The notes: generated by a model not told the origin, from the sequence alone. Shown: positions 1 to 8,912, counted from the stretch's first letter. The stretch: DNA of 64,000 bases from Streptomyces composti (GCF_012034205.1 NZ_JAATEM010000030.1:27510-91509), one strand, 5' to 3'. A program made the numbers and translations.

Positions 1-469
1 CTCCGCCGCGCTGGAGGCGACCGAGGGCAGCCGGGTGATGGTGGACCTGCCCGACACGCCGGACGTCCGGGACGCACGCAGGGTGGTGGAGGCGGTCCGG
101 GAGGCGGGTGCGCAGGACCGGGTCTGCTACTGCGCGGGCGCCGAGGCGATGCTCGCCGTCCGGGCCGCGGACCCGTCGGCGGAGATCGCGCTGACCCGTT
201 CGACCCTGGCCCCGCCCCGGTCCGCCCTGCTGGAGGCGATCCGGCCGCGCTGGCTCAACTACCGCTTCACCCTGGTCGACCGGGCCCTCGCCGACCGGGT
301 CCACCGCGACGGCTACCTGCTGTCGGTGTGGACCCCCGACACCCGCCGCTCCATGCGCCGGCTGCTGGCGCTGGGCGCCGACTCGGTCACCACCAACCGC
401 ATCGACGTGCTGTGCGCCCTGCGCGACGGCGTCACGCGTGGGGCACCGGCACGGCGCGGTCGCCCTTGA
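1..469 (+). CDS. glycerophosphodiester phosphodiesterase, C-terminal part (5' end outside window)
   Basis: The reading frame is open from the left edge of the window and ends at TGA 467-469, so only the last ~155 residues are visible. The family is a TIM barrel that hydrolyses glycerophosphodiesters to glycerol-3-phosphate and an alcohol. The visible part matches the last strands of that barrel: a segment reading WLNYRFTLVD, then DGYLLSVWTPDT, then a closing LLALGADSVTTNRID stretch, which is typical of the family's end (the product's V-D-x-I-x-TNRPD-like motif). The catalytic His and Glu/Asp residues of the N-terminal half lie outside the window. The identification rests on this C-terminal pattern alone. 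It converges on the membrane protein gene that ends at 488. Confidence 0.75.
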   Translation, partial: SAALEATEGSRVMVDLPDTPDVRDARRVVEAVREAGAQDRVCYCAGAEAMLAVRAADPSAEIALTRSTLAPPRSALLEAIRPRWLNYRFTLVDRALADRVHRDGYLLSVWTPDTRRSMRRLLALGADSVTTNRIDVLCALRDGVTRGAPARRGRP

Positions 470-487
470 GCAGGGCGGCTCTGTCGC

Positions 488-1051
488 TCACGGCGACACC
501 CCCCACACCTGTCGCACGCGTTCGAAGAGCGTTCGGGAGATCACGTGCGAGGCGGCCGTCGCCGCCCCCGCCAGCGCAAGGCCCGTGGCGAGGTCCCGGG
601 GACGGGCGGGCCGCAGGACACCGGCCCTGCGCAGCCGCCCGCGCGCCCAGAGCGCGTACGGGACGACGACCAGGGACGAGGTGACGGACCCGGGCGTGTA
701 GCCGCGGAACGCGGCGGCCTGCGCCAGATGCACCAGCCCGTGCAGCCCGAAGCCGTCCACGGCCGACTGGTAGAAGGCCGAGCGCCCGCCGCTGAGGCGC
801 CCGGCGGCCGAGGCGGCGGCGACGACCGTCCCCATCACCCCCACGGCCGCGGCGAACCGGCGCCGGTCGACGCTCTCCGCCTGCCGCCAGACCGCCTCGG
901 GGACGGCCGGAAGCCGCGTCCGCAGCCGCGGCACGTTCCGGCGCAACCACCCCGGCACCGTGGCGACTTCCTCCGCGTCGTGCACCGCCCAGGCCGCCAG
1001 CAGCCCCAACGTGACGGCCCCGCCCACCCGTTCGTTCCCCGTGGTCTCCAT
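488..1051 (-). CDS. HXXEE-domain integral membrane protein
   Basis: This 187-residue protein begins METTGNERVG and carries the family signature HDAEE at residues 24-28, inside the first hydrophobic segment. Further histidines sit in later hydrophobic stretches (GLHGLVH near the middle and ASHVIS near the end), the pattern expected of the HXXEE family. These are predicted multi-pass membrane proteins with conserved His/Glu residues but no established function. Hydrophobic stretches suggest four or five membrane segments. It lies just downstream of the polyamine-binding lipoprotein gene (12 bases between them) on the same strand, so co-transcription is possible, but nothing ties it functionally to polyamines. 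Confidence 0.7.
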   Translation of the reverse strand: METTGNERVGGAVTLGLLAAWAVHDAEEVATVPGWLRRNVPRLRTRLPAVPEAVWRQAESVDRRRFAAAVGVMGTVVAAASAAGRLSGGRSAFYQSAVDGFGLHGLVHLAQAAAFRGYTPGSVTSSLVVVPYALWARGRLRRAGVLRPARPRDLATGLALAGAATAASHVISRTLFERVRQVWGVSP

Positions 1052-1063
1052 GCGGCGAGTCTG

Positions 1064-2242
1064 CTAGAGGCCCACGATCTTGTTCCACCGCTTGGCGAAT
1101 TCCTGCCGCTCCCCCGGCTCGATGTCCCTGGCGATGGCGAGGCGCTTGCGCATCGCGGCGTCCGGGAAGATCAGCGGGTCCTCGGCGAGGGCCGCGGTCT
1201 CCTCGTCGTCGGAGGAGGCGAGGACGTCCTGCGCGGCCGGCACCGGGCAGACGTAGTTGACCCAGGCGGCCAGTTCGGCGGCGACCTCCGGGTCGTAGTA
1301 GTGGTCGATCAGCAGCTCGGCGTTGGCCTTGTGCCGGGCCAGGTTGGGGATCATCAGCGACTCCGACCACAGCTCGGCGCCCTCCTCCGGGACGACGAAC
1401 TCGATGTCCGGGTCGTCGGCCTGCAGCTGGATGACGTCGCCGGAGTAGGCCTGGCAGGCCAGGACGTCGCCGCTGGACAGGTCCTTGATGTAGTCGTTGC
1501 CGGTGAAGCGGCGGATCTGTCCCCTGGCCACCTGCTTCTCCACCTGGTCGCACACGGTGTGGAAGTCGTCGGCGGTCCACCGGGTGATGTCGACCCCGTT
1601 GCCCTGCATCAGCAGCGCGAACGCCTCGTCCACGCCGGACAGCAGCGTCACCCTGCCCTTGAGGTCCGGCGCCCACAGGTCCGACACGCTGCGGATCTCC
1701 CGGCCCACCCGGCGCCGGTTGTAGGCGATGCCGGTGATGCCGGACTGCCAGGGCACGGTGAACTTCCGGCCCGGGTCGAAGGCGGGCGAGCGCAGCAGCG
1801 GATCCAGGTACTCGGTGACGTTCGGCTGCCGGGAGCGGTCCATCTCCTGCACCCAGCCGAGCCGCACGAACCGCGCGCACATCCAGTCGCTGATGACGAT
1901 CAGGTCGCGGTCGGTCGGCTGGCGGTTCATCAGCGACGGGCTGATCTTGCCGAAGAACTCGTCGTTGTCGTTGATCTCCTCGACGTACTCGACGGAGATC
2001 CCCGTCCGCCGCTCGAACGCCTCCAGTGTGGGCCGCCGGGAGGGGTGCTCCTCGTCGGTGTCGATGTACAGCGGCCAGTTCGCCCAGGTGAGCCGCCTCT
2101 CCCGGCGGGACAGATCGGCGGCGGCCCGCTCGGAGGCCGGCACATGGGCGGCGGGCACCCCGCAGCCGGCCAGCGAGCCGAGCAGCACGCCCCCACCGAG
2201 CAGCAGCGAACGACGGGACAGGGAACGGGATGTGGTCACCAT
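1064..2242 (-). CDS. polyamine (spermidine/putrescine) ABC transporter substrate-binding lipoprotein
   Basis: This 392-residue PotD-like periplasmic-binding protein should capture polyamines outside the membrane for an ABC importer. The N-terminus has a twin-arginine-like SRRSLLLGG motif (residues 9-17) followed by a lipobox LAGC with Cys27 as the lipidation site, so it is probably exported, possibly by Tat, and lipid-anchored. The mature part shows PotD-type features: TWANWPLYID near the start, DLIVISDW, and PWQSGITGIAYNR. The ATG at 2242 gives a full signal peptide; a GTG one codon later is an alternative. No permease or ATPase partner lies next to it in the window. The adjacent aldehyde dehydrogenase, Lrp regulator and aminotransferase genes support a role in polyamine use. 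Confidence 0.85.
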   Translation of the reverse strand: MVTTSRSLSRRSLLLGGGVLLGSLAGCGVPAAHVPASERAAADLSRRERRLTWANWPLYIDTDEEHPSRRPTLEAFERRTGISVEYVEEINDNDEFFGKISPSLMNRQPTDRDLIVISDWMCARFVRLGWVQEMDRSRQPNVTEYLDPLLRSPAFDPGRKFTVPWQSGITGIAYNRRRVGREIRSVSDLWAPDLKGRVTLLSGVDEAFALLMQGNGVDITRWTADDFHTVCDQVEKQVARGQIRRFTGNDYIKDLSSGDVLACQAYSGDVIQLQADDPDIEFVVPEEGAELWSESLMIPNLARHKANAELLIDHYYDPEVAAELAAWVNYVCPVPAAQDVLASSDDEETAALAEDPLIFPDAAMRKRLAIARDIEPGERQEFAKRWNKIVGL

Positions 2243-2444
2243 TGCCGCAGCATCCCCACCCGGGCGTTCCAGAGCAATCGACGGTACGTCGACCGAAGAC
2301 CACCAACACCGACACCTTGTCCATCAGGCCCGCGGCAGACACGCGGAAGGGGCGCGGGGAACCCGTCCCGCGGCCGGCCGCGGTGAACCCGCAGCCGGCC
2401 GCGGCCCCGCGCCCCGTCGGCGCTCGGACCCTGTGCGATGCCCC

Positions 2445-3884
2445 TCACGCGTCCAGCGAGGTCATCACGTGCTTGATCCGCGTGTAGTCCTCGAACCCGT
2501 ACGCCGACAGGTCCTTGCCGTACCCGGACTTCTTGAAGCCGCCGTGCGGCATCTCCGCGACCAGCGGAATGTGCGTGTTGATCCAGACGCACCCGAAGTC
2601 CAGCTTCTTCGACATCCGCATCGCACGCCCGTGGTCCTTGGTCCACACCGAGGAGGCCAGCGCGTACTCGACACCGTTGGCGTACTCGACGGCCTGGTCC
2701 TCGTCGGTGAAGGACTGGACGGTGATGACCGGCCCGAAGACCTCCTTCTGGATGATCTCGTCGTCCTGCTTGAGGCCGGAGACCACGGTCGGCGCGTAGA
2801 AGTAGCCCTTGTCGCCGACCCGCTTGCCGCCCGCCTCGACGCGCGCGTGCGCCGGCAGCCGCTCGATGAAGCCTTCGACCTGCTTGAGCTGGTTGGGGTT
2901 GTTGAGCGGGCCGTAGAGCACGTCCTCGTCGTCCGGCATGCCGGTCTTGGTCTCGTTGGCGGCCTTGGACAGCGCGGCGACGAAGTCGTCGTGGATCGAC
3001 TCGTGGACCAGCACGCGGGTGGCGGCGGTGCAGTCCTGGCCGGCGTTGAAGTAGCCGGCGACCGAGATGTCCTCGACGGCCTTGGCGATGTCGACGTCCT
3101 CGAAGACCACGACCGGCGCCTTGCCGCCCAGCTCGAGGTGGACTCGCTTGAGATCCTTCGAGGCGGACTCGGCGACCTGCATGCCGGCCCGTACCGAGCC
3201 GGTGATGGAGGCCATGGCCGGGACGGGGTGCTCGACCATCATGCGGCCGGTGTCGCGGTCGCCGCAGATGACGTTGAAGACGCCCTTGGGCAGGACGGAG
3301 CCGAGGATCTCGGCCAGCAGGACGGTGGACGCGGGGGTGGTGTCCGACGGCTTCAGCACGACGGTATTGCCCGCCGCGATCGCCGGGGCGAACTTCCACA
3401 CGGCCATCATCATCGGGTAGTTCCACGGCGCGACCTGCGCGCAGACGCCGACCGGCTCGCGGCGCACGAAGGAGGTCAGGCCCTCCATGTACTCGCCGGC
3501 GCCCTTGCCCTCCAGCATCCGCGCCGCGCCCGCGAAGAAGCGGATCTGGTCGACCATCGGCGGGATCTCCTCGGTGCGGGTCAGCCCGATGGGCTTGCCC
3601 GTGTTCTCCACCTCGGCGGCGATCAGCTCCTCGGCCCGCTCCTCGAAGAGGTCCGCGATCTTCAGCAGGGCCTTCTGGCGCTCGGCCGGGGTGGTGTCCC
3701 GCCAGCCCGGGAAAGCCTCGGCCGCGGCCGCCATGGCGGCGTCCACGTCCGCCTGACCGGACAGCGGAGCGGTCGCGTACGCCTCGCCGGTCGCGGGGTT
3801 GACCACCTGGGTGGTCCGTCCGTCGGCGGCATCACGGAACTCACCGCCGATGTAGTTGCGCAGACGACGCAGCTCGGTGCTCAC
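2445..3884 (-). CDS. gamma-aminobutyraldehyde dehydrogenase (NAD-dependent aldehyde dehydrogenase)
   Basis: This is a 479-residue full-length member of the aldehyde dehydrogenase superfamily. The catalytic Cys285 sits in GQDCTAA and the general-base Glu251 in LELGGKAP. The cofactor region includes PWNYPMMM (residues 153-160) and LKPSDTTP. The sequence is closest to enzymes that oxidise 4-aminobutanal to GABA in putrescine catabolism; this assignment comes from overall resemblance and from the neighbours, an aminotransferase that would make such an aldehyde and a polyamine-binding lipoprotein. The start is GTG at 3884, with GGAGGG six bases upstream. The gene is divergent from the Lrp-type regulator at 4089, and their shared 204-base gap probably holds both promoters. 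Confidence 0.85.
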   Translation of the reverse strand: MSTELRRLRNYIGGEFRDAADGRTTQVVNPATGEAYATAPLSGQADVDAAMAAAAEAFPGWRDTTPAERQKALLKIADLFEERAEELIAAEVENTGKPIGLTRTEEIPPMVDQIRFFAGAARMLEGKGAGEYMEGLTSFVRREPVGVCAQVAPWNYPMMMAVWKFAPAIAAGNTVVLKPSDTTPASTVLLAEILGSVLPKGVFNVICGDRDTGRMMVEHPVPAMASITGSVRAGMQVAESASKDLKRVHLELGGKAPVVVFEDVDIAKAVEDISVAGYFNAGQDCTAATRVLVHESIHDDFVAALSKAANETKTGMPDDEDVLYGPLNNPNQLKQVEGFIERLPAHARVEAGGKRVGDKGYFYAPTVVSGLKQDDEIIQKEVFGPVITVQSFTDEDQAVEYANGVEYALASSVWTKDHGRAMRMSKKLDFGCVWINTHIPLVAEMPHGGFKKSGYGKDLSAYGFEDYTRIKHVMTSLDA

Positions 3885-4088
3885 TGCAGGCCCTCCAGTG
3901 CTTCTTGTGGGTGTCCGAGATTGTCCAGCTGTCCAACCTCTGAGACACCCACCCTAATCAGTGGGCTGACGTTTTCAACACCCCCGCCGGGCACCGTTCT
4001 GCGAAATCCGCACGTTACGAACCCTTCGACAACGGATTTCATCGCCTACGCCTTGCGAAACTGTCGAGACGTCGTGCACAGTGACCTC

Positions 4089-4592
4089 GTGGCCAGTCGA
4101 AGCGCAGACCCCAAGGACTCTCGCGAGTCCCGCAACGGCGGCAGTCCTCAGCTGGACTCCGTCTCCCTCGCCATCATCGAGCAGCTGCAGGAGGACGGCA
4201 GGCGTCCCTACGCGGCGATCGGCAAGGCCGTCGGCCTGTCCGAGGCGGCCGTGCGCCAGCGCGTGCAGAAGCTGCTCGACCAGGGCGTGATGCAGATCGT
4301 CGCCGTCACGGACCCGCTCACCGTGGGCTTCCGCCGGCAGGCGATGGTCGGCGTCAACGTGGAAGGTGATGTGGAGGCCGTCGCGGATGCGCTGACCGAG
4401 ATGACCGAATGCGAGTACGTGGTGATGACCGCCGGGTCCTTCGATCTGATGGTCGAGATCGTCTGCGAGGACGACGACCATCTGCTGGAGGTCATCAACA
4501 AACGCATACGGGCCGTGCCCGGAGTGCGCTCCACCGAGAGCTTCGTCTACCTGAAGCTCAAGAAGCAGACCTACATGTGGGGAACCCGATAA
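4089..4592 (+). CDS. Lrp/AsnC family transcriptional regulator
   Basis: This 167-residue regulator starts at GTG 4089; the frame is open much further upstream, but that part has no family similarity. It has an N-terminal winged helix (SLAIIEQLQEDGRRPYAAIG, then recognition-helix sequence GLSEAAVRQRVQKLL) and a C-terminal RAM ligand-binding domain (QAMVGVNVEGDVE, YVVMTAGSFDLMVEIVCED). Lrp proteins usually assemble as octamers and respond to amino acids or related metabolites. It sits two bases upstream of the aminotransferase and is divergent from the aldehyde dehydrogenase. It is therefore the obvious candidate to control the local polyamine/GABA genes, which is inference from position. Confidence 0.88.
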   Translation: MASRSADPKDSRESRNGGSPQLDSVSLAIIEQLQEDGRRPYAAIGKAVGLSEAAVRQRVQKLLDQGVMQIVAVTDPLTVGFRRQAMVGVNVEGDVEAVADALTEMTECEYVVMTAGSFDLMVEIVCEDDDHLLEVINKRIRAVPGVRSTESFVYLKLKKQTYMWGTR

Positions 4593-4594
4593 CC

Positions 4595-5968
4595 GTGAGC
4601 ACCGACCGCCCCAACGACCTCAGCAAGTCCGCGTACGAGCACCTGTGGATGCACTTCACCCGCATGTCCTCGTACGAGAACGCTCCCGTCCCCACCATCG
4701 TCCGGGGCGAGGGCACCTACATCTACGACGACAAGGGAAAGCGCTACCTCGACGGTCTCGCCGGCCTGTTCGTCGTACAGGCGGGCCACGGCCGTACGGA
4801 GCTCGCGGAGACCGCTTCCAAGCAGGCCCAGGAGCTGGCCTTCTTCCCCATCTGGTCCTACGCCCATCCCAAGGCCGTGGAGCTGGCCGAGCGGCTGGCC
4901 GACGAGGCCCCGGGCGACCTGAACAAGGTCTTCTTCACCACCGGCGGCGGCGAGGCGGTGGAGACCGCCTGGAAGCTCGCCAAGCAGTACTTCAAGCTCA
5001 CCGGCAAGCCCACCAAGCACAAGGTCATCTCCCGCGCGGTCGCCTATCACGGCACCCCGCAGGGCGCCCTGTCCATCACCGGCCTGCCCGCCCTCAAGGC
5101 ACCCTTCGAGCCGCTGGTCCCCGGCGCGCACAAGGTGCCGAACACCAACATCTACCGCGCCCCGATCTTCGGCGACGACCCGGAGGCCTTCGGCCGCTGG
5201 GCCGCCGACCAGATCGAGCAGCAGATCCTCTTCGAGGGCCCCGACACCGTCGCCGCGGTCTTCCTGGAGCCGGTGCAGAACGCCGGCGGCTGCTTCCCGC
5301 CCCCGCCCGGCTACTTCCAGCGGGTGCGGGAGATCTGCGACCAGTACGACGTGCTGCTCGTCTCCGACGAGGTCATCTGCGCCTTCGGCCGCCTGGGCAC
5401 CACCTTCGCCTGCGACAAGTTCGGCTACGTGCCCGACATGATCACCTGCGCCAAGGGCATGACCTCGGGCTACTCCCCGATCGGCGCCTGCATCATCTCC
5501 GACCGCATCGCCGAGCCGTTCTACAAGGGCGAGAACACCTTCCTGCACGGCTACACCTTCGGCGGCCACCCGGTCTCCGCCGCGGTCGCCCTGGCCAACC
5601 TGGACCTGTTCGAGCGCGAGAACCTCAACCAGCACGTGCTGGACAACGAGGGCGCCTTCCGCTCCACCCTGGAGAAGCTGCACGACCTGCCGATCGTCGG
5701 CGACGTCCGCGGCAACGGCTACTTCTACGGAATCGAGCTGGTCAAGGACAAGGCCACCAAGGAGTCCTTCAACGAGGAGGAGACCGAGCGCGTCCTGTAC
5801 GGCTTCCTCAGCAAGAAGCTCTTCGAGAACGGCCTGTACTGCCGCGCCGACGACCGCGGCGACCCGGTCGTCCAGCTCGCGCCGCCGCTGATCTCCGACC
5901 AGAAGACCTTCGACGAGATCGAGCAGATCCTGCGCGCCACCCTGACCGAGGCCTGGACCAAGCTCTGA
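4595..5968 (+). CDS. class III PLP-dependent aminotransferase (putrescine / omega-amino acid type)
   Basis: This 457-residue enzyme starts at GTG 4595, two bases after the regulator's stop. It belongs to the ornithine/GABA/beta-alanine-pyruvate aminotransferase class. The PLP-binding lysine is Lys287 in CAKGMTSG, and the aspartate that contacts the PLP ring nitrogen is Asp258 in SDEVICAFGR. The N-terminal substrate-side motif DGLAGLFVVQAGHGR and the TTGGGEAVETAWKLAKQY phosphate-binding region are intact. The family moves the terminal amino group of omega-amino acids or diamines to pyruvate or 2-oxoglutarate. With the adjacent aminobutyraldehyde dehydrogenase it would convert putrescine to GABA in two steps. 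The substrate is inferred from context; beta-alanine or GABA are alternatives. Confidence 0.85.
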   Translation: MSTDRPNDLSKSAYEHLWMHFTRMSSYENAPVPTIVRGEGTYIYDDKGKRYLDGLAGLFVVQAGHGRTELAETASKQAQELAFFPIWSYAHPKAVELAERLADEAPGDLNKVFFTTGGGEAVETAWKLAKQYFKLTGKPTKHKVISRAVAYHGTPQGALSITGLPALKAPFEPLVPGAHKVPNTNIYRAPIFGDDPEAFGRWAADQIEQQILFEGPDTVAAVFLEPVQNAGGCFPPPPGYFQRVREICDQYDVLLVSDEVICAFGRLGTTFACDKFGYVPDMITCAKGMTSGYSPIGACIISDRIAEPFYKGENTFLHGYTFGGHPVSAAVALANLDLFERENLNQHVLDNEGAFRSTLEKLHDLPIVGDVRGNGYFYGIELVKDKATKESFNEEETERVLYGFLSKKLFENGLYCRADDRGDPVVQLAPPLISDQKTFDEIEQILRATLTEAWTKL

Positions 5969-6019
5969 GCCTCACCCGGGCCCGGACCCGGCCCCCGAAG
6001 CCTCACCCGGGCCCGGACC
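5969..6019 (+). repeat. short direct repeat just after the aminotransferase stop
   Basis: A 20-base unit starting GCCTCACCCGGGCCCGGACC occurs at 5969-5988 and again at 6000-6019, a 31-base period. Each copy contains the self-complementary core CCGGGCCCGG, so each could fold into a small hairpin. The pair may help end transcription of the upstream operon. No poly-T tract follows, as is usual in Streptomyces. Confidence 0.5.
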
Positions 6020-6254
6020 GGGCTCCGAGGCTGTGGTCCGACCGAGGTTCCGATCTTCCTCCTGGATGATCAACACCGGCCCCGGTGCCGCCCATTCGAG
6101 TGAGAAACGGCGGCCCGGGGCCGCGTGCTGTGCGGCGTGCAGCCGCCTCCTGCCTAGCGTGCCCAGTGACCGATCGGCCCTGCCTTCGTTCCCCCGCACG
6201 AGGGAAAACCACGAACCGCGCACGGCATTTCCGATCCGAACCGAGGTGTACGCC

Positions 6255-7004
6255 ATGGTGGCCCCACCGGACAACGACGTGCTCTGGGCACGCGGACTGC
6301 AGTTCCGGCACGCGGACGGCTCCCCCGGGCTGAGCGGGGTCTCGCTCGGCGTCCGGGAGGGCGAGATCCTCGCGGTCGGCGGCCCGCGCGGCAGCGGCAA
6401 GACCACCCTGCTGCGCTGCCTCGCCGGTCTGATCCCGGTCCACGGCGGCGAGGTCTGGTTCAACAGCGGGCCCCTGCACACCCTGGGCCCGGTCGCCCGG
6501 GAACGGCTGCGCCGGGAGCGCTTCGGCTGGATCGACCCCGAGCCGGTGCTCGTCCCCGAGCTGAACGTCTGGGAGAACGCCGCGCTGCCGCTGCTGCTGC
6601 GCGGCACCGACCGCCGCCGGGCCAAGACCGCGGCACTGGAGTGGCTGGAGCGCCTGGACGTCGGCGACAAGGCCCGCAAGCACCCCGGCGAGCTGGTGCA
6701 CGCCGAGCGCCAGCGGGTGTGCATCGCCCGCGCCCTGGCCCCCGCGCCGACCGTGCTGTTCGCCGACGAACCGACCGCCCCGCTGCACCGCGCGGACCGC
6801 CGGCACGTGCTGCGCACGCTCACCACGGCCGCCCGCTCGCACGGCATCACGGTCGTCCTCGCCACCGCCGACCCGGACATCGCAGCCCTCGCCGACCGCA
6901 CCGTGTCCCTGCTGGACGGGCGGCGGGTCCGCACCGTGCATCTGCCGCCGGTCGCCGAGACCGCCGAGACGGAGGGCCGGGCCGCGTGCTCGCTCTCCGC
7001 CTGA
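6255..7004 (+). CDS. ABC transporter ATP-binding protein with degenerate signature and switch motifs
   Basis: This 249-residue protein has the fold of LolD/MacB-type ATPases that pair with FtsX-like permeases. The Walker A motif GGPRGSGKTT is intact, with Lys49. Walker B is also intact (VLFADEP, with Asp171 and catalytic Glu172). Two other motifs are not canonical. The LSGGQ signature is replaced by L147-V-H-A-E-R-Q-R, and the switch-loop histidine position is Ala205 (LATADPD where THDP is usual). ATP binding looks possible, but efficient hydrolysis by a symmetric dimer looks doubtful. The downstream permease gene overlaps the 3' end by 19 bases, which implies translational coupling. A role in lipoprotein or antibiotic export is not shown. 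Confidence 0.8.
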   Translation: MVAPPDNDVLWARGLQFRHADGSPGLSGVSLGVREGEILAVGGPRGSGKTTLLRCLAGLIPVHGGEVWFNSGPLHTLGPVARERLRRERFGWIDPEPVLVPELNVWENAALPLLLRGTDRRRAKTAALEWLERLDVGDKARKHPGELVHAERQRVCIARALAPAPTVLFADEPTAPLHRADRRHVLRTLTTAARSHGITVVLATADPDIAALADRTVSLLDGRRVRTVHLPPVAETAETEGRAACSLSA

Positions 7005-8341
7005 CCCGAAGCGCCCGGCCGGCCGTCCAGCTGCGCCGCCTGCTGGTCGCGGCCGCCTCGGCCGGGACCGGCTTCCTGCTCCTGGGCGCCCTCGGCCACG
7101 CGCTGAACCACCCGGACACCCCGTCCGTCTCGGCGCTGCGCCTGGCCTGGTGCGCCGCCCCGCTGGCGGCCACCGTGTACTTCGCGGTCGCGGTGGCCCG
7201 CACCGACCCCGCCACCCGGCCCCGGCCCGGCCTGTCCGCTCTCGGCCTGGGTCCGGCCCGCATGATGGTGCTCTCCGCGGCGACCACCGCCCTGGCCTGC
7301 GCGCTGGGCTCGCTGCTGGCGCTGCTGGTCTTCCTCCATCTGCGCGGTGACCTGACCGGCATGCCCGTCGACGGGGCCGCCGCCGACTTCCTCGCCGCGG
7401 GCCGGCCGCTGCCGCTCCCGGCCGCCCTCACCCTGCTCTCCGTGGTGCCCGTGACCGCCTCGCTGGCGGTGGCGGCCGCGCTGCGGCCGCGCGAGCAGAG
7501 GGCCGGCGCCTCCCGCATGGCCCGGGTGTACGGCCGCTTCGGCGCCTACCGGCGCACGCCGGTGCGCGAGACCTTCGGCGCGTACGGGCGCTTCGGCAGC
7601 CATCTGGGCGGGGCGGCTCGCGGCGGGCGCGCGGCCGGCACCGCAGACCGAAGCAGCCGCCGGCAGGGCGGGCAGGAGCAGCCGGCCGGGGGGACCGAGG
7701 AAGCCGGATCCCCCGGGACCGGGACCTCGCCCGCCGCACCGCCCGCGGCTCCCCTGGCGCCGCCGTCCGGACTGCCCTGGGGCACCGCCGTCCTGGCCGT
7801 GGGCCTTGCCGTGGAGGCCTACGTCAGCCGCACCGGCGGCGGCTCCGGGACCGGCGGCCGGGCCGGGGCGCTGGCCGGGCTCGCGCTGACCGCCCTCGGT
7901 CTCGCCCTGGCCGGCCCGGGCCTCACCCACCTGTGCGGCAGGCTGCTGCAGGCGGTGCGCCCGGGCGCCCTGCGCCTGCTGGCGGGCCGGGCGCTGATGA
8001 CGGAGGCGGTGCGCATCGGCCGCCCGCTGGGCGTGGTCTGCGCGGTGATCTCGGCCGCGTACGCCATGACCTCGCTCTACGACACCGACGACCCGTCCGT
8101 CGCCCCGCTCACCACCCTCGGGACGCTCCTGGTGACCGGCTGCGCGGTGGCGACGCTGCTGACCGCCGCCGCCGAGGCCAGGCAGGCCCGCGCGCTCACC
8201 ACGGACGCGCTGCTGCGCCTCGGCGCACCCGCCGGGGCGCTGCGCCGGGCGGCCGCGATCCGGTCCGCGGCGCTGGTCGCCCTGTTCGCTCCGCTGACGC
8301 TGGCGGTCGCCGAGCTGTCGGCGCTGCCGCTGGCCGCCTGA
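6986..8341 (+). CDS. multi-pass membrane protein, probable FtsX-like permease partner of the upstream ATPase
   Basis: This 451-residue protein starts at GTG 6986, inside the end of the ATPase gene. The N-terminal half has about four hydrophobic segments (e.g. LLVAAASAGTGFLLLGALGH, MMVLSAATTALACALGSLLA). A hydrophilic Arg/Gly/Pro-rich linker follows at about residues 180-260, containing a repeated YGRFGAY / YGRFGSH motif. Four or more further hydrophobic segments follow. The symmetrical layout with two membrane blocks resembles permeases of the MacB/FtsX type, although the usual large extracellular domain is replaced by this short low-complexity linker. The overlap with the ATPase indicates they form one transporter. 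Substrate is unknown. Confidence 0.65.
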   Translation: MLALRLTRSARPAVQLRRLLVAAASAGTGFLLLGALGHALNHPDTPSVSALRLAWCAAPLAATVYFAVAVARTDPATRPRPGLSALGLGPARMMVLSAATTALACALGSLLALLVFLHLRGDLTGMPVDGAAADFLAAGRPLPLPAALTLLSVVPVTASLAVAAALRPREQRAGASRMARVYGRFGAYRRTPVRETFGAYGRFGSHLGGAARGGRAAGTADRSSRRQGGQEQPAGGTEEAGSPGTGTSPAAPPAAPLAPPSGLPWGTAVLAVGLAVEAYVSRTGGGSGTGGRAGALAGLALTALGLALAGPGLTHLCGRLLQAVRPGALRLLAGRALMTEAVRIGRPLGVVCAVISAAYAMTSLYDTDDPSVAPLTTLGTLLVTGCAVATLLTAAAEARQARALTTDALLRLGAPAGALRRAAAIRSAALVALFAPLTLAVAELSALPLAA

Positions 8342-8478
8342 GACGGCTCGCGGCCCGGCACGGCACGCGAGGAAGTTCTCCGGAGAAGTCTCCGGTGAGC
8401 GATGACTTCTGCGGGGTCCCCCGGTCTACCCACTCGAACGCTGTGAAAGCCATGAAGCGGAACGGGAGAGACCCCGCC

Positions 8479-8886
8479 ATGTACCAGCAGATGATCTTTG
8501 TGAACCTGCCCGTCAGCGACCTCGCCGCCTCGCGGAAGTTCTTCACCGAGCTCGGCTACTCGATCAACGAGCAGTTCAGCGACGAGAACGCCGCCTCGGT
8601 CGTGATCAGCGACACCATCGTCGCGATGCTCCTCACCAAGGAGTACTACTCCACGTTCACCAAGAAGGAGATCGTGGACGCCACCAAGGCCAGCGAGGTG
8701 CTGATCGCGCTGAGCGCGGAGAGCCGCGAGAAGGTGGACGAGCTGGTCGACAAGGCGATCGCGGCGGGCGGCTCCCCCAGCGGCGAGACCCAGGACCACG
8801 GCTTCATGTACAGCCGTGCCTTCGACGACCTGGACGGCCACACCTGGGAGGTCGTCTGGATGGACCCGGCCGCCGTGGAGGGCTGA
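8479..8886 (+). CDS. VOC-family (glyoxalase/bleomycin-resistance-like) protein
   Basis: This 135-residue protein starts at ATG 8479, with GGGAGAG upstream at 8464-8470. It begins with the beta-alpha-beta pattern of vicinal-oxygen-chelate proteins (IFVNLPVSDLAASRKFFTELGYS) and ends with the second module (FDDLDGHTWEVVWMDP), where His and Glu can bind metal. It resembles the lactoylglutathione-lyase-like group abundant in actinobacteria, whose substrates are largely unknown. A classical first-module metal histidine is not evident, so glyoxalase I activity should not be assumed. It stands alone between the permease and the LOG-family gene. Confidence 0.75.
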   Translation: MYQQMIFVNLPVSDLAASRKFFTELGYSINEQFSDENAASVVISDTIVAMLLTKEYYSTFTKKEIVDATKASEVLIALSAESREKVDELVDKAIAAGGSPSGETQDHGFMYSRAFDDLDGHTWEVVWMDPAAVEG

Positions 8887-8912
8887 GACGGGAGACGATC
8901 TAGCATGGGCGG

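Noticed and set aside
545..2386. Very long frame antisense to the membrane-protein and polyamine-binding genes
   Set aside because: It mirrors well-supported genes on the other strand, and its product is low-complexity. Stop codons are simply rare in such GC-rich DNA.
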